Below are positions 53,526 through 62,588 of a stretch of DNA of 64,000 bases, piece by piece; position 1 is the first letter of the stretch, and each line of letters begins with the position of its first letter. The translations under genes were made by a program, and so were the position numbers. Source of the stretch: Streptomyces sp. TG1A-60 (GTDB lineage: Bacteria > Actinomycetota > Actinomycetes > Streptomycetales > Streptomycetaceae); the NCBI RefSeq assembly GCF_037201975.1, contig NZ_CP147520.1, forward strand, positions 744,001 to 808,000. Reading direction: 5' to 3'. The notes beneath the pieces are model-generated. The model was not told where the DNA came from. It did not search any database and saw nothing but the letters and a program-made list of their open reading frames with translations.

Positions 53526-56500
53526 TCACCGGTCCCGGTCACGGGTGAGCAGCGGATGCAGCAGGGCGCTCAGGGCCGAGACGCGCTGGTCGTCAAAGGC
53601 CACGGAGCGAATCGGGGACGCCTCCTTGGCGGGGGCCGCGGACCGGCTCGCAGTGGTCGCGGCGAGACCGGTCGCGATGTCGTCGGCCGTACCGGCCCGC
53701 ATCAGCATGGACGGATCGACGGTGAGGCCTCCGCGTTGTTCCAGGGCGGTGGTCAGCTCGGCGATGACCAGGGAGTCCAGTCCCAGTGCCTGGAGCGGGC
53801 GGTCACCGGGGTCCTCGCCCAGCACCTGCACAAAGGCGTCCCGCACATGACCGCGCATCACCTCGTGGTCCCGTTCGCCGGTCGGCGGTACGGGAATCAC
53901 GGTACGGATCTCCGTGGCCCCGCCGTGCGTCCCGGACCGCGCCGCGCCCCGTGCCGGCGCGGCGGGAGCTTCAGGCCCCGCGGGCGTGGGAGCGGTGCCG
54001 GGGAAGACGACCGCGCCGCCCGACCGTATGTGGTCGAGGAACGCGTCCGCCGCCTCGTCGGTGCCGATGGAGTGCGCGGCGGAGTAGGACGCGTCCGCCT
54101 CCATGCCGGTGCCCGTCCAGTTGGGCCACGCGTGCGCGGTGACCGTGGTGGCGGTGCCGTTCTCGGCCTCGGCCAGCGCCAGTTGGTAGGCGTTGGCCAG
54201 GCTGTAGTCGACCAGGCCCCGGCCGGCCCCGGCCCGCGTGCCCGCGATCGAGGACACCAGGACCGCGAAGTCGGCCCCCCGCTCCTGAGCCAGGCGCACG
54301 GCGTTCAGCGAGCCGGGGATCTTCGGGGCGACCACCTTCGCGGCGTCGCTCCAGGGCCTGCGGTGCATCGCGCCGAACGGGTTGACCCCGCCGGAACAGT
54401 GCACGACACCCAGCAGGCGGCCCCAGCGCGCCCCTAACTCCCGCGCCACGGCGGCCAGAGTTGACGCGTCGGAGACATCACAGGGCAGGTACTTCACCTC
54501 GGCCCGCCTCGCCAGCTCCCGCAGCTGTACGGGGTGGGCCTCGTCGATCACGGACCGCCCGACCACGCCGATGCGACGCGCTCCCCGGTCGACGAGCCGC
54601 CGGACCAGATGCCGTCCGACCGCGCCGAGTCCGCCGGTCACCAGGTAGTACCCGTCTCCGGACGGCTCGTAGGACGGACCGGGCGGGGCGGCGACCGTCT
54701 TCGGCACGTACCTGATGCCGTGGCGGTAGGCCGCGAAGGTGCCGGTGAGCGGGTCCGTGCCCGGTCCGGCGTCGGGGCCGTGGAGCAGGGCCGCGTATTC
54801 GGCGGCGATCTGCCGGGCGCGGACGTCGGCCGGGTCCGCCGGGTCCAGGTCGAGGACGGCGGAGTGCTTCCGGCTCTCCGCACAGGCCGCACGTACGGCC
54901 ATGGCCATGGCGGCGGCCTCCGGACGAAGCCGTCGGCGTTCCGACGCGTGCACGGCCGCGCCGTGGTGTCCCGCCCAGAGCAGCTGCCCGTGTACGGGCA
55001 ACGTCTTGACCAGGGCACCGAGTTCGGACCAGAACGCCCTCAGGTCGTACGGCTCGGCGTCCCGTCGGCTCGGGGTGTTCACCACGACGACCGTGTCCGC
55101 GCTCGGCCCGGTCTCCTTGACGACCGCGCCCCGGTCGCGGAGTGCGGCCGTGAGCGCGTCCCGCAGGGCGGGGTCCGTGGTGACGAGGCGCACCGAGCCA
55201 TGCCGCAACGAAGGGACGGGAAGCGGGAGTTCGGCGGCGCGCCACTCGACGCGGAGGGCTTCGGGGCGGCGCCCGGCGGTTGCCGTCGTGCCTCCGGCCG
55301 TGGCGGCGGTTCCGGCTGCGGCTGCGGCTGCTTCAGGGACGGTCGATGCCGCGGCCTCGTGCCTGTGCCAGTGCTTCTGTGCGGCGAACGGGTAGGTCGG
55401 CAGGTCCGTGACGCGTGCTCCGGGCGCGGAGAGCGCCGCCCAGTCGACGTGCGCGTATCCGGCTCTCACCATGGCGGCGACGGCCGTGTGGCGGTGCGGT
55501 TCCCCGTCCGGAACGATGTCCCCCAGGGCCTGTTCGGCCGTCAAGCCGCTGTCGACACGGGCGATCGGCACACTGCCGGCTGCGAGGGCACGCAGCGCCG
55601 TCGCGAGCTCGGCGGCGTCATGCCCGCTCACAGCCGTCTGGAATTCCAGGGGCGAGCGGCCGACATTGGCCGTGTGGCAGAGGTCTGCTGTCTCCCAGTC
55701 CTCGCGTGCCGGGTCGAAGCGGTCGGCGTAGGCGGTGGCGAGGGCGCGCACGGCGGCCTCGTCGGCACCGGTCACCCGGACCAGATGGCCGTCCTGGACC
55801 GCCCCCGCGCGGGCCGGCGCCGTCGGTGGTTCCTCGACGATGACGTGAGCGTTGACACCGCCCATGCCGAACGCGCTGATCGCGGCCCGCCGCGGATGCC
55901 CCCCACGCGGCCAGGGCCGCGCACGGTCAGCCAGATAGAACGGAGTCTCCTCGAAACGGATGTGGTCATTGGGACGCGTCACATGCAGCGTCGGCGGAAT
56001 CACCCCATGCTCCATCGCCAACAGCGCCTTCACCAGCCCCGCCAGACCCGCCGCCGGCTCCAGATGACCGATGTTCGACTTCAACGACCCGATCGCACAG
56101 AACTGCGCACGACCGGTATGCCCCCGCCACGCCCGAGTCAGCCCGTCGATCTCGATCGGATCCCCCAGACTCGTCCCCGTACCATGCGCCTCCAACAACC
56201 CGATCGTCTCCGGCTCAACCCCCGCATCCCGCAAAGCCTCGGCGATCACGTCCCCTTGTGCGCGAGCGCTCGGCACCGTCAGCCCGCTGGTGCGGCCCCC
56301 GTGGTTGACCGCGCTCCCCCGGATCACACCGCGCACCCGGTCCCCGTCACGCAGCGCCGCCGCCAACGGCTTCACCACCACCGACACCACACCCTCACCC
56401 GGCACGAATCCGTCCGCCGCGGAGTCAAAAGCACGCGACGCGCCCGAAGGTGACAGGGCCCGAAGGTTCCTCATGGCCACGTAGTGCAACGGCGACAGGG

Positions 56501-59500
56501 CCACCCGGGCACCTGCGACGATGGCCTGTTCGCACTCGCCGTTGCTGATGCTGCGCACCGCCGTGTGCAGGGCCACCAGCGACGACGAGCACAAGGTGTC
56601 CACCGTCATGCTCGGACCGCGCAGGTCCAGGAAGTGGCTGAGCCGATTGGCGAGGAAGGCGTTGTGGTTGCCGAGACCGCTGTGGGCGTCCAGTTCCGGC
56701 GCGATGTTGTAGTCGCGGTAGTGCTGGTAGCTGGCGCCTACGAACACGCCCGTGGACGAGGGCAGTTGACGCGGCGGGAGGCCGGCCGACTCCAATGCCT
56801 CCCAGGTCGTCCGCAACAGCCAGCGGGCCTGGGGGTCGAGCACCTCCGCCTGCTTGGGGAAGAAGTCGAAGAAGCGGGCGTCGAACTCCTCGACGTTGTC
56901 GAGGAAGCCGCCGACGTCGGACTCCGAGCCCTCGGTGTACGTCCCCCAGCGGTGGGAGGGAGCGGGGCCGATCTCCGTTCCTCCCCGGGTGAGCAGCGAC
57001 CACAGCTCCGTCGGGTTCTGGGCGCCGGGCAGGGCCAGCGCGAGGCCGATGACGGCCACGTCCTTCGGGCCGGGCGTGGGTTCGACGGTGACGCCGGGCG
57101 TGGCGAGTGCGGCCGTCCGCCCGGCTTCGGTCTGCTCGGCGACACGTGCGGCCAGGGTGCGGCAGTCCGCCGCGTCCAGGACGTCCGTGGGGCTCAGCCT
57201 TACGCCGTGGGTCTCCTCGATGTCGGCTGCGACGGCCGTCGCGAGCATGGAGTCGAGCCCGGCGGAGGACAGCGAGGTGGTGGGCGTGATGCTCGGATCG
57301 TGCAGGGCGTGCCGCACGACGGCGACCACCGAAGCCTCGATTCCGGCCCCGTGTGGGGGCGAGGACGCGGTCACGGCCGGCCGGGGCACGCCCTGCAGCG
57401 GCTCCTCGGCCGCTTCGGGTGCGCCTTTCCCCGCCGCCGTCCGGTACTCCACGTCCTCGAGGCGCACCAGCACCCTGCCGTCCGCGGACAGCAGGGTGGC
57501 GTGCCCGCGCCGTACCCCGTCCGGCGCGGTGTCGTCGGCGTCGAGCAGCACGTACGCCGTCCGCGCAGGATCGTCCCGTCGTACCACCCGCCCGATGGAC
57601 ACCGGCAGATACGTCGCGGACGCCGCGGCCGGGTCGGCCAGGGTCAGGACGGCCATGCTCTGCAGCGCGGCGTCGAGGGCGATCGCGGCCCGTTCCAGGT
57701 CGTCGCCGGTGGAGCCGTCGACCCGGGCCAGCACGCGGGCCGGCCCGAAGCGCACTTCGGCGAGCGACCGCAGGGGGGCGGCGAAGTCCATCCCCTTGGC
57801 CGCGAACCAGGCGTACAGGCCCGTGGGTTCCAGCGTCCGGTCGAGCCCTGCGCGCAGGGCGTCGATGTCCTGGTCGCCGGAGGTGTCGCACAGAACCTCG
57901 TCCGCGCGGCCCGTTTCGAGACGGGCGACGATCCGGCCGCCGTGCCGGAAGGTGACCGGCCCCGTGCGGGCGGAATCGTCCAGGTCGCTGGTGAGCGTAT
58001 GGAGTCCGGTGCCCCGACCCACGAACGCGATCCGCCGCAGGACGTCGGCGCTCCCGAGTGCCAGGGCCAGTGTCAGCGCCCCCGGCAGGGTCTCCTCACC
58101 GAACACATGGTGGGCGCGGGACAGCCGGTGGACGGTTCCGGTCACGTCGACCGTGCCCTCCGACCCCGCTGGGGCCGCCCGCAAGGGCCGGCCCCGGAAG
58201 GGGTAGGGCGGCAGAGTGACCCGTCGGGTCGGCGTCCCCTCGTACACCCGGCGCCAGTCGACGGTTCCGCCGCCGACGTGGAAGAAGGCCAGTCCGGTGC
58301 TCAACCGGTCGTCGGGGACGTGCAGTTGGATCGCCAGCCGCTCGGCCGTGTGGGACGTGAAGGGCGCCAGGCGGGCGGCGAGCACGGCGTCGGCCGCACG
58401 GGCTCCGCTCCGAAGGACCGTCCCGTCGCGCAGGACGGACCCGTGGACCTCGCCGTCCCGGCGCGCGGTCCACGCCAGTCCGGCCAGCAGGGCGTCGGCC
58501 GTGGAGCCCAGGACCGCGACGCGGTACCGGAGGTGGTCGCGCCCCACGGCGGCCGAGCGGCACAGCGCGTCCGCGGCCGACGGCTCGGCCCGCAGCACCT
58601 GTTCCAGGTCCGCCGCGCGCCGGACCAGTCCCTCCGACGTGTGCGCGGACAGAAGCAGGAGGCGTTCACCCAGGTGGGAGGGCACAGGGGCGTCCGCGGC
58701 CGGTGGTGCGGCGGGGTACTCCTCCACGACGATGTGCGCGTTGGTGCCCCCCATGCCGAAGGCGCTGATCCCCGCACGGCGCGGCCCGTCGGAGGGCCAA
58801 GGCCGCGGTTTCGTGGGGATCACGAAGTGTCCGCCGGTGAGGTCGAGGTGCGCGCCGGGGGTCTCGTAGCCCGCGACGGGCGGGATCTCCCCGTGCCGCA
58901 GGCACAGCAGGACCTTGACCAGTCCGGCGAGCCCGGCGGCCGGTTCCAGATGGCCGATGTTGGCCTTCACCGAGCCGATGTGCACCGGCGTACGGCGGTC
59001 CGGGTGGTCGCCGAACACCTCGGTGAGCGCGGCGATCTCGATCGGGTCGCCCAGCCGGGTCGCCGTGCCGTGGCTCTCGATCAGGGTGATGTCCGCCGGG
59101 GCCACGCCGGCGTCGTCGAGGGCGGCGCGGATGACGGCGGTCTGGGCCTCGCTGCGGGGTACGGGCAGGGCGCTGCCGCGGCCTCCGTGGTTGACGGCCG
59201 TCCCGCGGATCACGCCCCAGATCCGGTCACCGTCGCGCTCGGCGTCCTCGAGGCGCTTGAGCATGACGGCGACCGCTCCCTCACCGGGGACGAAGCCGTC
59301 GGCGCGGTCGTCGAAGGGGCGTGGCAGGGTCTGCGACAGGGCCCCGAGCTGGCTGAGGCTGCGGTAGTACCAGGGGGTGAGCCCGACGTGGCAGGCCGCC
59401 ACGATCGCGGCGCCGCAGGTACCGGCGCGCAGTGCGGCGACCGCCTGCTGGACGGCGACGAGGGAAGAGGAGCACAGGGTGTCGACGGTCTGCGAAGGGC

Positions 59501-62500
59501 CCGTCAGATCGAGTGTGTAAGAGATGCGGTTGGCCAGCACGGCGTTCAGGGAGCCGAGCGCGGTGTGCGGTCCGACGGTGTCCAGGCCCCGGGCGTCGCG
59601 GTGGTGGGTGTATGTGGCGCCGACGAAGACGCCGATGTCGCGGCGATCGGCGAGACCGCTCTCGTCGCGTACCGCCCAGGCGTGTTCGAGCAGCAGCTTC
59701 TGCTGGGCGTCCATCTCCTCCGCCTCGCGCACGGAGATGCCGAAGAACGAAGGATCGAATCGGTCGATGTCGTCGAGGAAGGCGCCGGTGCGGCAGTAGG
59801 TGCCCGTCATGTGGGGGCCGCGCTCCTCGAAGTGCGCGTCGACGTCCCAGCGTTCGGCCGGGATCTCGGTGAACGCGTGTCCGCCGGAACGCAGCAGCGG
59901 CCACAGCCCGGCCACGTCGGTCGCTCCGGGCAGGTCGCCCGAGACGGCTACCAGGGCCACGTCCGTGCCCCGCCGGGTGCCCGCCAACTGCGCAGCGGCA
60001 GCCGAGGCGGTCTCCGGCTCGGGCAACCGCATGTCCTGTTCCGCCGATGCCGCCGGTTCCCGGGTCTCCGGTGCGGCCGGCGCCCGCACCGCGCCGGCCG
60101 CGCCGTACCGGTCCGTCAGCGCCCGTGCGAGTTCCGCGAAGCCGCCGTGTTCCAGGAAGAGGGTGGCCGGGAGGTGGAGGCCCCACCGGCGGGACAGCTC
60201 CTCCGACAGCTCGACGCTCATGATGGAGCTCATGCCGTAGTCGGCGAGGGGGGTACGGCGGTCGAAGGAGGCCACGCCGAGCCGTTCGGCGAGGAAGCGC
60301 TCCAGCTCGTCCTCCACCCGTTCCCGGCCCTCGTCGGCGTGCACGCCGCCCAGGTCGTCGAGTTCCGGGCCGGTCGGCATCCGTGCGGCCGTGGCGGCGG
60401 GCGGTTCGCCGGCGTGGGGCACTGGCTCCGTGCCGTCGGGGTGGGCGACGACCACCTGGCGGGCGTCCCCACCCAGGACGGCGATCAACGCGTCCAGGGC
60501 CTCAGCCGTACCCAGCGGCCGGACGCCACGGCACCGGAGCTGGTCCGCGACCGCCGCGCCCATGCCGACCTCGCCCCACAGGCCCCAGTCGACGCTGATC
60601 CAGGGCGTGCCGCGTGCGTGGGCGAAGGCGTCCAGGTAGGCGTTGGCGGCGGCGTACCCTCCCTGGCCGAGATTGCCGAAGGTGCCGGAGACGGAGGCGA
60701 ACAGGACGGCGAAGTCGAGGTCCGTTCCGGCGACGGCGGCGGCGAGTTCGCGGACGCCGTCGGTCTTGGGCCGCATGACCGCGGTGATGTCCTCGGCGGT
60801 GGTGGACCGGATCAGTCCGTCCCTGAGGGTGCCCGCCGCGTGGACCACGCCGTGCAGTTCGCCGTGCTCGCCGCGGATGCGTTCCACGACGGCCCGGAGC
60901 TCACCGGGGGCGGTGATGTCGGCGGCGTACGACACCACGGCGCATCCCGCCGGTCCGATCCCGGCCAGGCGGGAAGGGTCGGCGCCCGCCGCGCCGCTCC
61001 GGCTGACCAGCGCGACGAGTCCGGCGCCCTCCGCGGCGAACCGGCGGGTCACCTCCAGGCCCAGTCCCCCGTGTCCGCCGAGGACGAGATAGCGGCCGCC
61101 CTGCCTGACGGGCCGTCTCGCGGGGCGGGCCTGTGCGTCGAACAGGCGGACGGGCTCGTGGCGGACGCCGTCCCGGTAGCCGATCTCCGTGGGACCGTCG
61201 CCGAGTTCCGCCGTGAGCGCGTCGTCGGCGGTGTCGTCGAGGTCGACGAGCCGGGGGCGCAGGCCGGGGTACTCGATGGCAGCCGTGCGGACGAGACCCC
61301 ACAGGGCCGCGCGGGCGGGCACGGGCGCGTCGTCGTCCGCCACCGGCTGGGCGTGCCGTGTCACCACGAGGAAGCGGGACTTGCGCTGCCGCTCGCCGAG
61401 CGTCTTCAGAGCGGCGAAGCACCCGTACAGTCCGGTGCGGAGTTCGGTGTCCTCCGTGCCGGCGTCGGCCGCTTCGGTGGCGTTCCACAGGTGCACGACT
61501 CCGGCCACCGGGTCCTCGACGTCCTCCCACAGCCGCCGTAGTCCGTCCTCGTCGGCGTGCGGCAGGACGAGGTGGTCGCGGTCCTGAGCCGGGTGCGCCA
61601 CGGACGTGCCGAGGCCGACCTCCACCACGCGGGCGCCCTCGGCGCGCAGGTGCCGGGCGGTGCGCTCGCCCAGGGCGTCGCCGTGGTGGAGGACCACCCA
61701 GGTGCCTTGCGCGGGCTCGCGCTCCGGGGCGGGCGCGTGCTGCCAGTGGATGCGGGAGACGGGCTGCGCGGCCTGCCCCGACGGCTCGGTGTTCCGCGCC
61801 ACCGCGATCGTACGGCGCATGCGGACACCGTCGAACTCCGCGGCGACCGCGCCCGACGGCCCGAGGACCACGGCGTCGGCCGTCGAGTAGGCGCCCTCGA
61901 CACCGGTCCGGCGGGCCAGGACGGTGGCCCCGGACGACAGGGCGGACAGATCGCTGTGGACGGCGATGCGCGCCACGCCGATCGGCAGCATGGGCTGCGG
62001 CGCGGTGGCTCCCAGGAGGTCCTGGAGCGCGCAGCTCACGACCTGGAACACACCGTCCGTCAGCAGGGGGTGGGCGAACCACGGCATGGGCTCGGCGTCG
62101 CTGCGCAGGACGGCTCGGGCGGCGCCCTCCCCGACGGTGAGCTCCCGGACCGTGCGGAAGTCGGGCCCGTACCGTAGACCGGCGCGCGACCAGTTGTCGT
62201 ACAGGTCGCCGGGGGTGATCGTGCGCGTGCCGGTCACCTGCGGGACGGCCCTGGGCGTGGAGCCGTCCGGGAGCGGCCGACCGCGGCCGGTGGACAGCTG
62301 TTTGTGTTCCCCGCCCACGACAGTGCTCAGTTCGAAGCGGGTGTCCGGGTCGTGGCTGACGTCGAGCCGGACGGCCGCCGTGGCGTCGTCGGCGATGGTG
62401 AGGGGCCTGAGGAAGGCCACGGCGGTCAGTTCCAGCGGTGTGAACGGCCCGAGCCGGGCGACGCCCGCCATCGCCATCTCCAACTGCACCGCGGCGGGAA

Positions 62501-62588
62501 GCAGTCCGGTGCCCGCGGCGCGGTGCTGGCCGATGAGTGGCTCGTGTCCCGCGAAGGTCTTCTCGTAGGTCTCGGCTCGGTGCGTCAC
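53526..62588 (-). CDS. Modular PKS: DH-KR-ACP, KS-(no AT)-DH-ACP, KS-(no AT)-KR-ACP
   Basis: A 3,020-residue protein. DH1 (1-270): GHEPLIGQHRAAGTGLLPAA and LLTDGVFQVV. KR1 (core near 500): YLVLGGHGGLGLEV, LRDGLI (B-type), YAAANAYLD. ACP1 near 785: YGMSSIMSVEL. KS1 (about 880-1290): VDTLCSSSLVAVQQAV, ESHGTAT, KANIGHLEPAAG. DH2 (about 1480-1720): HHVFGEETLPGAL with ALDAALQSM. ACP2 near 1778: SSAGLDSMLATA. KS2 (about 1840-2250): VDTLCSSSLVALHTAV. KR2 (core near 2650): YYLVTGGLGAVGRHLV with DYSLANAYQLAL but no LxD. ACP3 near 2936: LGLDSLVIAEL. No AT is present anywhere; extension units must come from ATs on other proteins. KS active sites (DTLCSSSL) look like trans-AT types. The GTG start overlaps the upstream PKS stop. 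Reduction and dehydration in the modules predict a partly unsaturated chain. Confidence 0.93.
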   Translation of the reverse strand: MTHRAETYEKTFAGHEPLIGQHRAAGTGLLPAAVQLEMAMAGVARLGPFTPLELTAVAFLRPLTIADDATAAVRLDVSHDPDTRFELSTVVGGEHKQLSTGRGRPLPDGSTPRAVPQVTGTRTITPGDLYDNWSRAGLRYGPDFRTVRELTVGEGAARAVLRSDAEPMPWFAHPLLTDGVFQVVSCALQDLLGATAPQPMLPIGVARIAVHSDLSALSSGATVLARRTGVEGAYSTADAVVLGPSGAVAAEFDGVRMRRTIAVARNTEPSGQAAQPVSRIHWQHAPAPEREPAQGTWVVLHHGDALGERTARHLRAEGARVVEVGLGTSVAHPAQDRDHLVLPHADEDGLRRLWEDVEDPVAGVVHLWNATEAADAGTEDTELRTGLYGCFAALKTLGERQRKSRFLVVTRHAQPVADDDAPVPARAALWGLVRTAAIEYPGLRPRLVDLDDTADDALTAELGDGPTEIGYRDGVRHEPVRLFDAQARPARRPVRQGGRYLVLGGHGGLGLEVTRRFAAEGAGLVALVSRSGAAGADPSRLAGIGPAGCAVVSYAADITAPGELRAVVERIRGEHGELHGVVHAAGTLRDGLIRSTTAEDITAVMRPKTDGVRELAAAVAGTDLDFAVLFASVSGTFGNLGQGGYAAANAYLDAFAHARGTPWISVDWGLWGEVGMGAAVADQLRCRGVRPLGTAEALDALIAVLGGDARQVVVAHPDGTEPVPHAGEPPAATAARMPTGPELDDLGGVHADEGRERVEDELERFLAERLGVASFDRRTPLADYGMSSIMSVELSEELSRRWGLHLPATLFLEHGGFAELARALTDRYGAAGAVRAPAAPETREPAASAEQDMRLPEPETASAAAAQLAGTRRGTDVALVAVSGDLPGATDVAGLWPLLRSGGHAFTEIPAERWDVDAHFEERGPHMTGTYCRTGAFLDDIDRFDPSFFGISVREAEEMDAQQKLLLEHAWAVRDESGLADRRDIGVFVGATYTHHRDARGLDTVGPHTALGSLNAVLANRISYTLDLTGPSQTVDTLCSSSLVAVQQAVAALRAGTCGAAIVAACHVGLTPWYYRSLSQLGALSQTLPRPFDDRADGFVPGEGAVAVMLKRLEDAERDGDRIWGVIRGTAVNHGGRGSALPVPRSEAQTAVIRAALDDAGVAPADITLIESHGTATRLGDPIEIAALTEVFGDHPDRRTPVHIGSVKANIGHLEPAAGLAGLVKVLLCLRHGEIPPVAGYETPGAHLDLTGGHFVIPTKPRPWPSDGPRRAGISAFGMGGTNAHIVVEEYPAAPPAADAPVPSHLGERLLLLSAHTSEGLVRRAADLEQVLRAEPSAADALCRSAAVGRDHLRYRVAVLGSTADALLAGLAWTARRDGEVHGSVLRDGTVLRSGARAADAVLAARLAPFTSHTAERLAIQLHVPDDRLSTGLAFFHVGGGTVDWRRVYEGTPTRRVTLPPYPFRGRPLRAAPAGSEGTVDVTGTVHRLSRAHHVFGEETLPGALTLALALGSADVLRRIAFVGRGTGLHTLTSDLDDSARTGPVTFRHGGRIVARLETGRADEVLCDTSGDQDIDALRAGLDRTLEPTGLYAWFAAKGMDFAAPLRSLAEVRFGPARVLARVDGSTGDDLERAAIALDAALQSMAVLTLADPAAASATYLPVSIGRVVRRDDPARTAYVLLDADDTAPDGVRRGHATLLSADGRVLVRLEDVEYRTAAGKGAPEAAEEPLQGVPRPAVTASSPPHGAGIEASVVAVVRHALHDPSITPTTSLSSAGLDSMLATAVAADIEETHGVRLSPTDVLDAADCRTLAARVAEQTEAGRTAALATPGVTVEPTPGPKDVAVIGLALALPGAQNPTELWSLLTRGGTEIGPAPSHRWGTYTEGSESDVGGFLDNVEEFDARFFDFFPKQAEVLDPQARWLLRTTWEALESAGLPPRQLPSSTGVFVGASYQHYRDYNIAPELDAHSGLGNHNAFLANRLSHFLDLRGPSMTVDTLCSSSLVALHTAVRSISNGECEQAIVAGARVALSPLHYVAMRNLRALSPSGASRAFDSAADGFVPGEGVVSVVVKPLAAALRDGDRVRGVIRGSAVNHGGRTSGLTVPSARAQGDVIAEALRDAGVEPETIGLLEAHGTGTSLGDPIEIDGLTRAWRGHTGRAQFCAIGSLKSNIGHLEPAAGLAGLVKALLAMEHGVIPPTLHVTRPNDHIRFEETPFYLADRARPWPRGGHPRRAAISAFGMGGVNAHVIVEEPPTAPARAGAVQDGHLVRVTGADEAAVRALATAYADRFDPAREDWETADLCHTANVGRSPLEFQTAVSGHDAAELATALRALAAGSVPIARVDSGLTAEQALGDIVPDGEPHRHTAVAAMVRAGYAHVDWAALSAPGARVTDLPTYPFAAQKHWHRHEAAASTVPEAAAAAAGTAATAGGTTATAGRRPEALRVEWRAAELPLPVPSLRHGSVRLVTTDPALRDALTAALRDRGAVVKETGPSADTVVVVNTPSRRDAEPYDLRAFWSELGALVKTLPVHGQLLWAGHHGAAVHASERRRLRPEAAAMAMAVRAACAESRKHSAVLDLDPADPADVRARQIAAEYAALLHGPDAGPGTDPLTGTFAAYRHGIRYVPKTVAAPPGPSYEPSGDGYYLVTGGLGAVGRHLVRRLVDRGARRIGVVGRSVIDEAHPVQLRELARRAEVKYLPCDVSDASTLAAVARELGARWGRLLGVVHCSGGVNPFGAMHRRPWSDAAKVVAPKIPGSLNAVRLAQERGADFAVLVSSIAGTRAGAGRGLVDYSLANAYQLALAEAENGTATTVTAHAWPNWTGTGMEADASYSAAHSIGTDEAADAFLDHIRSGGAVVFPGTAPTPAGPEAPAAPARGAARSGTHGGATEIRTVIPVPPTGERDHEVMRGHVRDAFVQVLGEDPGDRPLQALGLDSLVIAELTTALEQRGGLTVDPSMLMRAGTADDIATGLAATTASRSAAPAKEASPIRSVAFDDQRVSALSALLHPLLTRDRDR
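55815..56273. repeat. 459-bp perfect direct repeat, copy 2 (KS2 of the 3,020-residue PKS)
   Basis: Partner of 48524-48982, with no mismatch in 459 bp. The left edge is in the linker directly after the KS (codons for PPTAP) and the right edge is within the KS at the PSARAQGD segment. Confidence 0.98.

Noticed and set aside
56484..61541. A 1,685-codon plus-strand open frame over the PKS
   Set aside because: It is antisense to KS, DH and KR domains with all active-site motifs. The translated product is Gly/Arg/Gln-rich without any domain.
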